Shown piece after piece: positions 45,191-53,373 of a DNA stretch of 64,000 nucleotides. The stretch is taken from assembly GCA_021325555.1 (NCBI GenBank), contig JAJPGY010000021.1:124001-188000 (forward strand). Reading direction: 5' to 3'. Within the stretch, counting starts at the first letter, position 1. Every line of letters begins with the position of its first letter. This DNA comes from Pseudomonadota bacterium (GTDB taxonomy: Bacteria > Cyanobacteriota > Vampirovibrionia > Obscuribacterales > Obscuribacteraceae). The position numbers were made by a program, and so were the translations under genes. The notes below the pieces were generated by a model. The model searched no databases. It was not told the DNA's origin and saw only the letters and a list, made by a program, of their open reading frames with translations.

Positions 45191-47672
45191 GCGGGCGCCG
45201 ACCCCGGGTGATCCTCGCTGCCGGCCAAACTCCCAGGGTCAAGAGCAACGACGCCAGACTGACTGCCACGCCGATCCATGAGGCTGCGTCGGCGCGGGAG
45301 TCGTAACGGAGCACCGCGTGATCCGTCGAGGGCAGGAAGAAGATCCGTTCCGCCGAGCCCCGGTAGATGACGCCGTCGCCGGAGCGCCAGTAAGGGAAGT
45401 AGGCGTAATTGATCCTGACTGGCCTGCCGGGCTGGAGATGCTCCAGGTAGATCGTCTGGAAGTCGGGGCTGAAGCGGAGAGTGGGCGCGCTCGTGCTTTC
45501 GCTGCCGGCCTGTGGAACCGGGGCCGCGTGCTCGCCGAGCGTGGACGGCAATGACTGCTGATCGAGATATCTTGCCGTTTGCTCGTACCGGCTGATCTCC
45601 GTGCCGCGGTCGTAGCGCACGAAATAATGGTCCAGATAGGCCTCGGGTGAGAACTCCAGATAGACGACGTAAGGCGCCGGGACTGGAGGGGGCGCAGCGG
45701 GCGGCGGGTAGGCGCCGTGGCAGTTGACGATGAGTGCCGACAGCGGCAGCGGCTTCCGGCTGCCGGTCAGATCAATGAGGTCATAAGGGCGGGCCAGCCT
45801 GGGATGGCTGTAGAAGTAGTACTCGAGGAAGCGGAAGGGCAGGCTGTGCCTTTGATCTATGTAACCTATGATCTGCTTCGTCACCGGCGATACCATGGTG
45901 GCACTGCCGGTGCCAATCGGCATGATCGCGTAAGGATCGAAGCGTTCAATCTTACCGCTCAGGTACGGCAGGAGGTTGTGATAGAGCTTACCTTCCGCCG
46001 CGCAGACCACATGGGAAATGCCCTCCTCCCTCAACTGCCGGACTTCTTCGGCCGTGTCCCTTTGCGCGGTGCCGGTAAACGGCACAGGCGCCGTGTAGGT
46101 GTTCGCGCCCAGCAGCCAGGCAGTCCCCACGGGAAAGAAGTAGGCAAGGGAGCTCTGGATGAAAAGCCCGTTGACGGTGTCAAAACCGCTCTCGTCCCAA
46201 AGCTGCGATTCCAGGTAATGCTGGCTAAGCCAGGGGAACTTGCTGTATTCCTTGGTGGATTCGAAGAGCACCCGTCCTTTTTGCGGCTGCCTCTTGAAAT
46301 AGTCGAGGACCTCCGCTTCGTGCCTGACATATTTCGGTCCGGTCAGCGTCGGAAGCATGTTTCTGGCAGGATCGGGAAAGCAGCCGGCGGAGTAGACGCC
46401 TGCCGAAAGGATTATGATGATGGCGCTGGCGGTGGCAGCGGCGAGGCGGCGCCCCGCTTTCTCGGCGACAAGTTGATGTATGGACAGCGGCACCAGAGCA
46501 AGCAGCGCCGCGAGAATGAGGATGGAATATCCCAGCATTCTGTACAGATGGACTGTGAAAGGAACGCTTGCAGCGGTGAATCCGCTGGAGGCGATAAGAG
46601 CGATGATTAGCGTCGAGAGATAGAAGGCGACGGCGATATTTGAGCGGCGCGCGGTTGCCAATGCGCAGAAGACGAGCATGAAAGCCCCGACCAGGAGGGT
46701 GGCGAGATCGATCGGCTGAAAGCCGCGAGCTGCGCACGCCTGCAAATGCTGAAGCAATTCACACGCCGGGTAGCGGAAGAGCAAGCGCAGGAAATCTCCT
46801 TCGGGCGCCGTGATGTCGGTGACGCTGTACGTGGACGCCAGCGCCAGCGCCGGCACCAGCCAGAAGCCGGCCAGCCCCAGCCCGAGAAGATGCGCCTTGA
46901 TCAGACACAGCCTGCTGCCGGCGAACCATATCCCCAGCAGCACCACCATGCCCAGCGCAAACATGGCCGTTAGCGGGTGGGAAACGACCAGCAAAGCGAA
47001 GTAGATGGAGACGGCCCGCAGATGCTTGCGCTCGCCGTCAATGAGAAAGCGCGCCATGGAACCGAACTGGAGCAACAGGAGATGCCATCCGAACACCTGC
47101 CCGAAAAGCCCGATGAACATCGGCCCTGAGGCGCCGATGCCGTAGTAGCCGGTGTCCTGGTTGAGGAACCAGAAGCTGACGAAGGCGACGGACGCGGCGA
47201 GCAGAAGTCCCGGTACGGTGCCTGTGTCGCCTGCCCGGACGCCGCGAATCTGGCGAGCCATCGGCAGCAGGAAATACCAGATCGAAAGCGGCAGCGTCGC
47301 GCACCCGGCAACCAGAATGGCGTGGACGGCGAAGGCAACCGGATCTTGCCACCAGGGGCGGCAAATCTGGGACGCGAGGGCGGCCACGAGATGCGGGAGA
47401 AAGGGATAGAAGCGAAACGCCGGCCAGCCGGTGAGCCAGACGGGATCGTAGAAATCGAGACGAAATGAGGAGAGCTGCAGGATCATGCGCCTGATGATCG
47501 CTATGTGACCGGGCAGATCGACCGACGCAATGCTGCGATCGGTAAGCCATGCCTTGAACCACCAGACAAGCGGAATTACCGCGGCAGCCAGCGCCACCAG
47601 CCCCCAGTCAGGTTTCTTCCCGGCGGGAGCTGATCCCGGCGGGTGGAGGGCGGTCGCTTCTTGCCTGTTCAT
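45153..47672 (-). CDS. Large polytopic membrane protein with soluble domain
   Basis: An 839-residue protein with about 12 hydrophobic segments in residues 22-450, an acidic pair after the first one (SIASVDLPGHIAII), and a further segment near the C-terminus (SWIGVAVSLASLLLTLG). In between lies a ~330-residue soluble part (CFPDPARNMLPTL to SADFQTIYLEHL). This layout occurs in GT-C-like proteins annotated as 6-pyruvoyl-tetrahydropterin-synthase-related membrane proteins; I cannot name it more precisely. It starts MNRQEATALHPPG. The end overlaps the response regulator gene. Confidence 0.65.
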   Translation of the reverse strand: MNRQEATALHPPGSAPAGKKPDWGLVALAAAVIPLVWWFKAWLTDRSIASVDLPGHIAIIRRMILQLSSFRLDFYDPVWLTGWPAFRFYPFLPHLVAALASQICRPWWQDPVAFAVHAILVAGCATLPLSIWYFLLPMARQIRGVRAGDTGTVPGLLLAASVAFVSFWFLNQDTGYYGIGASGPMFIGLFGQVFGWHLLLLQFGSMARFLIDGERKHLRAVSIYFALLVVSHPLTAMFALGMVVLLGIWFAGSRLCLIKAHLLGLGLAGFWLVPALALASTYSVTDITAPEGDFLRLLFRYPACELLQHLQACAARGFQPIDLATLLVGAFMLVFCALATARRSNIAVAFYLSTLIIALIASSGFTAASVPFTVHLYRMLGYSILILAALLALVPLSIHQLVAEKAGRRLAAATASAIIIILSAGVYSAGCFPDPARNMLPTLTGPKYVRHEAEVLDYFKRQPQKGRVLFESTKEYSKFPWLSQHYLESQLWDESGFDTVNGLFIQSSLAYFFPVGTAWLLGANTYTAPVPFTGTAQRDTAEEVRQLREEGISHVVCAAEGKLYHNLLPYLSGKIERFDPYAIMPIGTGSATMVSPVTKQIIGYIDQRHSLPFRFLEYYFYSHPRLARPYDLIDLTGSRKPLPLSALIVNCHGAYPPPAAPPPVPAPYVVYLEFSPEAYLDHYFVRYDRGTEISRYEQTARYLDQQSLPSTLGEHAAPVPQAGSESTSAPTLRFSPDFQTIYLEHLQPGRPVRINYAYFPYWRSGDGVIYRGSAERIFFLPSTDHAVLRYDSRADAASWIGVAVSLASLLLTLGVWPAARITRGRRPLTEPCESGEASA

Positions 47673-47847
47673 GCGGGCCGGAATGCCTCTGTGGAGCGCG
47701 GTGCGGCGGGCAGCGGGTCCTAATGATTGTACATAAATGGAATATAACTTCTCGTCTTTTCTCCCTGCCCGCTGTGAGGCAGCGGCTCATCGTGGTGATA
47801 GTTGACCGTTACCTGCCGGGTCGGGGCGCCTGCTCCCCGGCGGGCTG

Positions 47848-48963
47848 TCAGGGAACGCTGTCAGGGGGCTGTTGCGGTCTCTGGGCTTGCACGGCTTTGA
47901 CCAGATCCCCCACGTGGTCCATGAGATCGAAGTCGGAGAGGCCGGGCTCGAAGTTTAGCTGTCGCCGGAGCTGCCCGAGACGCTGCGGCAGATGCAGCTC
48001 GGGGAAGGTGTGACCGAATACCTGCACCTCACACCAGCCGATCCGGGTGACCAGCTTGGCCCCCGGCGGTGGCGGGGTCGGCGAGTTCACGATCGGATCT
48101 TCCTGGTGAATCCGCATCGCCTCAACCTGCCGCTGGGCGGCGGAGCGGTAGGCACCGGGTGCCGGCGCGCCAAAGCCCACGCTGCCGGGTTGTCCCGGCC
48201 CCGGATTGCCGACACCCACGCCGCCATAGCCCACATTGCCCAGCCCGATCATTCCTGTGCCCACGCCGAGAAGGGAGTTGCCGACCATGGAGAGCAACTG
48301 CTTCGGGAGCTGCGGACCGAGGTGGCGACCGGGCTGCGCCGCCCCTTCCTCGGGCTCCGGCGGCCGCACGTTCTTGTGGAGCTTCTTCTGAGCGTATCTT
48401 TCGAGAGCCTCCGTGCGCGCGCTCATGTCGGCGATGGTGGAAGGGCTTCCGAAAGCCTTCGATTCCATGCGGCTGATGCGCTCGCCCAGCGGCTGACCGG
48501 GGAAGCGTTGCCCCAGAATCGCCTGTTCGAGGGCCGTGATGCGCGGATAGTCAGATTGGTCCGCATCCGGCTGCGTCTCCTCCCGGCAGGCGGTTTCGGC
48601 GGCAGGATCCTCGGGTTGGGCGGCGTTGTCGGTGACATCGGGCGCTGCTGCCGGTGTCCTTGCCGGCGCCGGCGCCGGTGGCTCGGGCTGGCCGCCGCTT
48701 TCGGGCAGCGCCGTGCCGGCGGTCGCGGAAACCAGGCTCCTTACCCGTTGCCCGGCATCCCCGGAGGACGGCTCGCCGAAAATCAGTTTTTCCAGTCGCT
48801 CCGCCCGCCGCTCCTCGGGGTCGGCGTCAAAACTGTGCCCGAAATACCGTTTCTCCAGCCGAGCAAGCTGCTGCTGCGCTCCCGCCTGTAGGTTGCTGGC
48901 TGCGCGGGCGCCGGGACCCAACGATACCGACAGGGCCAGGAGCCAACAAGCAATCACCCGCAT
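47848..48963 (-). CDS. Secreted protein with LExxxFG repeats
   Basis: About 371 residues beginning with a signal peptide (MRVIACWLLALSVSLGPGARA). At least three repeats have the form LARLEKRYFGHSF / RAERLEKLIFGEPS / ITALEQAILGQRF / RISRMESKAFGSP, about 25 residues apart in pairs. A proline/alanine-rich linker lies between the pairs and a glycine-rich stretch (GMIGLGNVGYGGVGVGN) after. I know such LExxxFG repeats mainly from Obscuribacterales-like and some cyanobacterial proteins; function unknown. The ATG at 48963 is chosen because the signal peptide starts there. Confidence 0.72.
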   Translation of the reverse strand: MRVIACWLLALSVSLGPGARAASNLQAGAQQQLARLEKRYFGHSFDADPEERRAERLEKLIFGEPSSGDAGQRVRSLVSATAGTALPESGGQPEPPAPAPARTPAAAPDVTDNAAQPEDPAAETACREETQPDADQSDYPRITALEQAILGQRFPGQPLGERISRMESKAFGSPSTIADMSARTEALERYAQKKLHKNVRPPEPEEGAAQPGRHLGPQLPKQLLSMVGNSLLGVGTGMIGLGNVGYGGVGVGNPGPGQPGSVGFGAPAPGAYRSAAQRQVEAMRIHQEDPIVNSPTPPPPGAKLVTRIGWCEVQVFGHTFPELHLPQRLGQLRRQLNFEPGLSDFDLMDHVGDLVKAVQAQRPQQPPDSVP

Positions 48964-49345
48964 CAACCAATACCTGCTTCCAGGGCGCCGAAATTGTAGC
49001 ATGACAACTCGTCGCCCACAAAAGCGCCGCCTGACCCGGTCAATGGCGGGCCTGATTTCGTCTGCGGCGTCTTTGCTTGCACGATGGCGCCAGAGCTTGC
49101 CGGAAAGCTGCTGTAAGGCGGCAAGCAGATGCTCTCGCTCATCCGGGTTGTGGGTGCCCCCTCCATAAGCAGGGTGCTCGGCCGGTCAGCCACCATGAGA
49201 ACGGGCGGGATGGTTTGCAGCACCAGGCTGGTACTGCCGGCAGTGCCGATTCGAAACTCGCAGCTGCCTGGCTGGATCGCCCCCGCCTTCGCCATAGGCG
49301 CCGTCAATAAAGATCGGCAGTGTTCCCCCGCGCGTGAACATACCC
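48964..49345. other. 382-bp gap holding a decayed rtcA fragment
   Basis: No intact gene. The rtcA remnant at 49137-49310 is the only recognisable item. After its frameshift the minus-strand frame continues to about 49015 as a helical, charged stretch (HLLAALQQLSGKLWRH, IDRVRRRF) of unknown origin. Confidence 0.6.
49137..49310 (-). pseudogene. rtcA: Fragment of RNA 3'-terminal phosphate cyclase
   Basis: The minus strand reads GSCEFRIGTAGSTSLVLQT then VADRPSTLLMEG, which matches the conserved GTAGSTTLVLQT region of RtcA. Directly after LLMEG the frame must shift by one base (near 49157-49164, a run of five C on the plus strand) to continue as GGTHNP, the next conserved RtcA motif. Both sides of the shift being recognisable makes a decayed gene much likelier than chance. 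Only about 55 of ~340 residues remain. Confidence 0.8.
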
Positions 49346-50827
49346 CTATACCTTGGGCAGGTTGACGTGGTACTCGGTATCCTCTCGATAGCCCCCTTCG
49401 CCGCCGAAGATGTGGCTGTATTCCTTGATGAACTCGATTGATTGTATCCACTTGGTCATCTTAAAGCCCACATAGGTCTCGGCTCTCAGCCGGAGCGGCG
49501 CGCCGTAATTGACAGGCAGGGGCGCACCATTCATTTCATAAGCAAGAATTGTCTGATCCTGCAAGGCGTCCATAACGGTAATCGTGCCGTAGAACTGCAC
49601 ACCATGCTGGTCGTACTGGTAGCTCCGGAAGAGAATGTACTTTGCCTCGGGCAGCGGTCTTACAATCTTGAGAATCTCTTTGAGCGGCACGCCCGTCCAC
49701 TCGGCGATGGCCGACCAGCCCTGGACGCAGTGGTGCTTGGTGATTTGGCTCTGCTGTGGCAAAGCCCTTATCTCGTCCAGGGTGAGCTTGACCGGACTGT
49801 CAACCAGCCCTTCAATGGTCAGCCGATAATCTTTGAAGTTGTTGTTGCTCAGCTCTTCATATTCAGCGGTCGTCGGAGGATGGCCGTTAACTCTGAAGTA
49901 CGGTGAGATGTCCTCTTTCGAATAGCACTGGTTGGACTGCATGCGATTGAGAAAGAGCTTGATTATGTTCTCGGCGAAATATCCGACGGAACGCTGCACC
50001 TTGCGCGGGTGCTTGTTCGAGAACCCGGTGGCGCATACATGGACGCCGATTATCGCCGCGATGATCCCCAGCCCGGCGGCAACGCCGTTGTAGTTTGTCT
50101 CGAACGTTCCGAAAACCATGTGGTTCATATTGCCGGCGAATCCGGTAATAACAACCATCGAAACGTGGGCTATAAGGAAGAGCACAAAGCTGCACAGCAC
50201 AAGGAAATGCGCGCTTCGAACGACCTGCCGTCCACCCACGGCATTAATCAGTTTCGGGTACCTGGCGTTGACGGCCGGCGATTGAAGCGGCCCCGTCAGC
50301 ATGGCGAGCGGCGCGAGAACGAAGACGACGCCCGCGTATGCCAGTTGTTGCAGCGGATCATAAGGACGATACTCGCTTGCCGGTGGCAGGTGAAACGAAA
50401 GATAAGCAACGAGCGTGTGCATGGCGCGGGGCACTATGTCCCACGATGTCGGCAATAGGCGGCGCCATTCTCCGGTGCCGAACAGCAGCGTGACATATAT
50501 GAGCCCGTTCAGCACCCAGAAGAAAGCGCAAAAGAAATGCCAGGAACGAGCCAGCCCCGCAGTGCGGTACCCGCCCGGCAAAGCGATCCACGGCGACACC
50601 GGCTCGGCCTCGTCGTGCGAAGTCCACAGCCGGTCGGCAGGCATCTCCCGCTTCGAAAATTTCAGCCATTCGCTTCCCGGTGCACAGTGATCGTTCCAGT
50701 AAAGCTTTGGCAGGTCAAAGAGAATCTGGATGCCGCTGCGCATCAGGAGCGTGATAAACAGGACGTTCACCCAGTGGGTTATCCGAAGCCACTCGGGAAA
50801 GTCCATTAAGCTCGAACCGGGATCCAT
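49346..50827 (-). CDS. Cytochrome b561-like membrane domain fused to molybdopterin oxidoreductase domain
   Basis: About 493 residues. The N-terminal ~280 form a four- to five-helix dihaem cytochrome b unit (ITHWVNVLFITLLMRSG, SWHFFCAFFWVL, histidines in RAMHTLVAYLSFH and SAHFLVLC). From about 310 an oxidoreductase molybdopterin domain of the SuoX/MsrP type begins (RLTIEGLVDSPVKLTLDEI), with the molybdenum cysteine in KHHCVQGWSAIAEWTGVPL and later NYGAPLRLRAE. Joining the two would let electrons move between quinones and the Mo centre in one protein. The ATG at 50827 has GAGGAGG upstream. Substrate not known. Confidence 0.88.
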   Translation of the reverse strand: MDPGSSLMDFPEWLRITHWVNVLFITLLMRSGIQILFDLPKLYWNDHCAPGSEWLKFSKREMPADRLWTSHDEAEPVSPWIALPGGYRTAGLARSWHFFCAFFWVLNGLIYVTLLFGTGEWRRLLPTSWDIVPRAMHTLVAYLSFHLPPASEYRPYDPLQQLAYAGVVFVLAPLAMLTGPLQSPAVNARYPKLINAVGGRQVVRSAHFLVLCSFVLFLIAHVSMVVITGFAGNMNHMVFGTFETNYNGVAAGLGIIAAIIGVHVCATGFSNKHPRKVQRSVGYFAENIIKLFLNRMQSNQCYSKEDISPYFRVNGHPPTTAEYEELSNNNFKDYRLTIEGLVDSPVKLTLDEIRALPQQSQITKHHCVQGWSAIAEWTGVPLKEILKIVRPLPEAKYILFRSYQYDQHGVQFYGTITVMDALQDQTILAYEMNGAPLPVNYGAPLRLRAETYVGFKMTKWIQSIEFIKEYSHIFGGEGGYREDTEYHVNLPKV

Positions 50828-50845
50828 TGAAGACCGCCTCCTCAT

Positions 50846-51173
50846 CCACCTCCGCCGGGTATCATTGTAGATCAGCGGTCACGTTATGACTTTAGAAACC
50901 GACGTTATGATCAGATCGTTACAGCGCCAGTTCAATAACCGCTCCAGCCCGGGAGGGTGCGTTCTTTACTTCCAGCTCCTCAATTTTTTTTCTGGCTGGC
51001 TGTATCCTCAGGCTGTCCGGGACTGGCTGTCTCCCCTTCGACAGGAGGCCTGCAGTTATGCCACAGCGGACGCTTGTTGCCGGAACGATCGAGCTCAGGT
51101 AAACTCCTTGTACGGGCAGCAGGGTGGAAGATTGGCAGTTGTCTCGGTGGCGAAGCGGGAAGCGGCAGGCTAA
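50846..51173. other. 328-bp intergenic stretch between divergent genes
   Basis: Divergent upstream regions of the molybdopterin fusion and the metallophosphoesterase; promoters of both should be here. A T-rich tract (CAATTTTTTTTC) lies at about 50980. A 14-codon frame at 51060-51104 has no features. I see no other structure. Confidence 0.5.
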
Positions 51174-52361
51174 ATGGACAATACCGTCGCCTACCTGCTC
51201 TTGCTCGCCGGAATTCTTGCCGGTTTGTGCGTGCTGGTCTTCAGGCTGCGCCGCCATGTCTGGGTTTACTTCCTCGCGTTCTTCGCTTATTATCACGCGG
51301 CGGTCTGCGGCGCTTATTATCTGATTCGCTATGGCGACATATTCGAGCTTTTCCGCCTGCTCGCTTACGCTGTGTTCCTGGGCAGCTTCATGCTGTTCAT
51401 CATTATGGCGGTGGCTGCCTCCAAGAGATACAAGGTGCTGGCTTCCTTCTTCGCGCTATTGGCCTTTGCCACCGCAGGCGTGGCCGCCGACGCGTTTCTC
51501 CTTGAGCCGACGGCGCTGGAGGTGACGCATTACAGCATCGCTTCGGCCAAACTTGAGCGCGCGATCAAAGTGGCGGTCGTCTCCGACCTCCAGACCGAAA
51601 AAGTGAGTGACTACGACAGGCGCGTCTTGACCGCGGTTATGAACGAGAAACCCGACGTCATTCTCATGCCCGGTGATTACCTGCAGGTGAGCAATCCAGG
51701 GCAGCATCGCGTGCAGGCGCAGAAGCTGAACGAGCTGTTCCGCCGGCTGCATTTTGGCGCACCGCTGGGAGTCTATGCGGTGCATGGCGATCAAGAGGGC
51801 GACGGGTGGGAGCATCTGTTTGACGGACTGTCCGTCACCGCTTTGTCTGAGACGAAGACAGTCGAGTTGCCCGCGCTCGCGATAACCGGGCTCAGTTATG
51901 GGGACTCCGGCAACGCGGACTTGAAGGTGCCGGCGTCGCGTACGTACCACATAGTGTTCGGGCACCGGCCTGAATTCATGCTCGCCCATCCTGCGGCCGA
52001 TCTCCTCGTGGCCGGACACACGCACGGCGGGCAGGTCCACTTGCCGTTTGTGGAAGGGGCACCGGTCAGCTTTTCGGGAGTCCCCGCCAAATGGGCGGGC
52101 GGCGGGATGTTCCAAGTCGACGATCGGACCATCGGCGTCATTTCCAGGGGCATTGGAATGGAGCGCGGCTATGCGCCCCAACTGCGATTCCTGTGCCGCC
52201 CTCAGATTATCATTCTAAACCTCGGGCCCGCTGACCATTGCGCGGACGCAGCCAGCCCCGCTTCTCGACGCTCTCATAGGTTCCCAGGCACAACCGCGCC
52301 AGGCCGAGGCTGGACAGGGTCGTCACCGGCGGCGGCGCGCGACGAAACGCCAATGCCTTGA
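51174..52361 (+). CDS. Membrane-anchored metallophosphoesterase-like protein with altered metal ligands
   Basis: A 395-residue protein. Three hydrophobic segments (residues 5-24, 28-52, 62-82 and a fourth at 89-108) are followed by a calcineurin-like phosphoesterase domain: VAVVSDLQTE, ILMPGDYLQ, VYAVHGDQEGDGW, VFGHRPEF and GHTHGGQVHLP. The usual ligands are SDxH and GNHD; here they are SDLQ and GDQE, while GD and GHTHGG are kept, so metal binding is probably different. The frame after RPQIIILNL (residue ~348) runs on for ~45 residues of non-conserved sequence. A 177-bp copy of 52041-52217 is found at 57640-57816. Confidence 0.82.
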   Translation: MDNTVAYLLLLAGILAGLCVLVFRLRRHVWVYFLAFFAYYHAAVCGAYYLIRYGDIFELFRLLAYAVFLGSFMLFIIMAVAASKRYKVLASFFALLAFATAGVAADAFLLEPTALEVTHYSIASAKLERAIKVAVVSDLQTEKVSDYDRRVLTAVMNEKPDVILMPGDYLQVSNPGQHRVQAQKLNELFRRLHFGAPLGVYAVHGDQEGDGWEHLFDGLSVTALSETKTVELPALAITGLSYGDSGNADLKVPASRTYHIVFGHRPEFMLAHPAADLLVAGHTHGGQVHLPFVEGAPVSFSGVPAKWAGGGMFQVDDRTIGVISRGIGMERGYAPQLRFLCRPQIIILNLGPADHCADAASPASRRSHRFPGTTAPGRGWTGSSPAAARDETPMP

Positions 52362-52509
52362 GGAGATTGGCGGCAGGCATTGATAAACACGGTCTCCCGG
52401 GCCTTCAGGCATGCCTTGCCGGTCAGCCCCACAATCGCATTCAGTGTCGAGTGGGCGGACCGAGCTTCTCGATGTATGCAGCCTTCGGAAATTCTCCTTG
52501 TGCGCCGAG

Positions 52510-53211
52510 TTAATCCGGCATGCGGAATATCGGCCGAAAGCTTGTGGCATCATGCCAGGTTAGCGCCGGCTCGACGCGCTTCTGCCATTCGTTGTTCTGC
52601 TCGATGCGATGTGCCGCGCGCAGGTCCGTCAAGCACCTGAGAAGGCCGGCCTCGTCGTTCGCCTCGAAGAACGTGAGGTGCCGAACCGGCTCCCTGCCGA
52701 CGCTTTCGTAGCGCACGACACCGGCCCAGGTGGGAATCTCCGCAACCTGCAACGGCAAGTAGCTCTGCTCATACCAGTCTTGAAACTGCTTGTCCAGCTC
52801 GGGTGTCATCTCCAGCTGCCACAGGAAGAACGGGCGGCCCGCGAATGCTCCTTCGGCGGGTTTTCGGGCGTGGGTCCAGGTCTGCCTGTAAGTGATTCGC
52901 GAGAAATTCCGCAGGGACCTGTCCTTCCATTCGCGAAACTCTTTGACGACCTGGCAAACCGCCGGCCTGTCGAAAATGCCATCCACTTTGCTCATGGCGT
53001 CGTCACCGGCAAGCTGGTAAATCGTCAGGTACTGCTTGTTATGCCAGGGTAAAGAGCCACCGATCCCAAATTCCTCGTATCGCCGGATATTGATGATTTC
53101 CGGCGATTTCTCAAGCACCGCCGTGAGAAACGAATAATGATAGAAGCGATTGAACTCCGGCTCCACCTCCGGGGGAACAGTAAAGTTGATTACGAGAAGA
53201 GGATTTCCCAT
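52510..53211 (-). CDS. Hypothetical protein of two ferredoxin-like (dimeric alpha/beta barrel) halves
   Basis: A 233-residue soluble protein consisting of two similar halves: each has a strand like LLVINFTVPPEVEPEFNRFYHYSFL or FFLWQLEMTPELDKQFQDWYEQSYLP followed by RRYEEFGI / VRYESVGRE. This is the dimeric alpha/beta-barrel pattern (EthD, antibiotic-biosynthesis monooxygenase type) in duplicate. No catalytic residues are obvious. The ATG at 53211 has GGTGAG 6 nt upstream. Function unknown. Confidence 0.72.
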   Translation of the reverse strand: MGNPLLVINFTVPPEVEPEFNRFYHYSFLTAVLEKSPEIINIRRYEEFGIGGSLPWHNKQYLTIYQLAGDDAMSKVDGIFDRPAVCQVVKEFREWKDRSLRNFSRITYRQTWTHARKPAEGAFAGRPFFLWQLEMTPELDKQFQDWYEQSYLPLQVAEIPTWAGVVRYESVGREPVRHLTFFEANDEAGLLRCLTDLRAAHRIEQNNEWQKRVEPALTWHDATSFRPIFRMPD

Positions 53212-53216
53212 TGATC

Positions 53217-53336
53217 TCACCTTTCACTCTTTGATGAACGACACGACAATCTGGCGTTTCCGGGGCCATCAAGCTCGACCAGCACGGCTCGCTGCCATGC
53301 GCCCAGGCCAAGCACGTCGCCGAATAGTGTAATCTA
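53217..53336 (-). pseudogene. Remnant of the 3' end of a YjbQ/UPF0047-like gene
   Basis: The minus strand has a frame ending TGA at 53217 that reads LFGDVLGLGAWQRAVLVELDGPGNAR. This resembles the C-terminal strand of YjbQ (thiamine phosphate synthase-like, UPF0047) proteins, which typically read LxLGTWQxxxLxExDGPR. Upstream the frame is closed by TAG near 53336, and the rest of the gene is absent; the hrpB gene occupies that place on the other strand. Confidence 0.5.
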
Positions 53337-53373
53337 CTTTGACAGCGTCTCCTCGATTTCGAACTCCGAGCAC

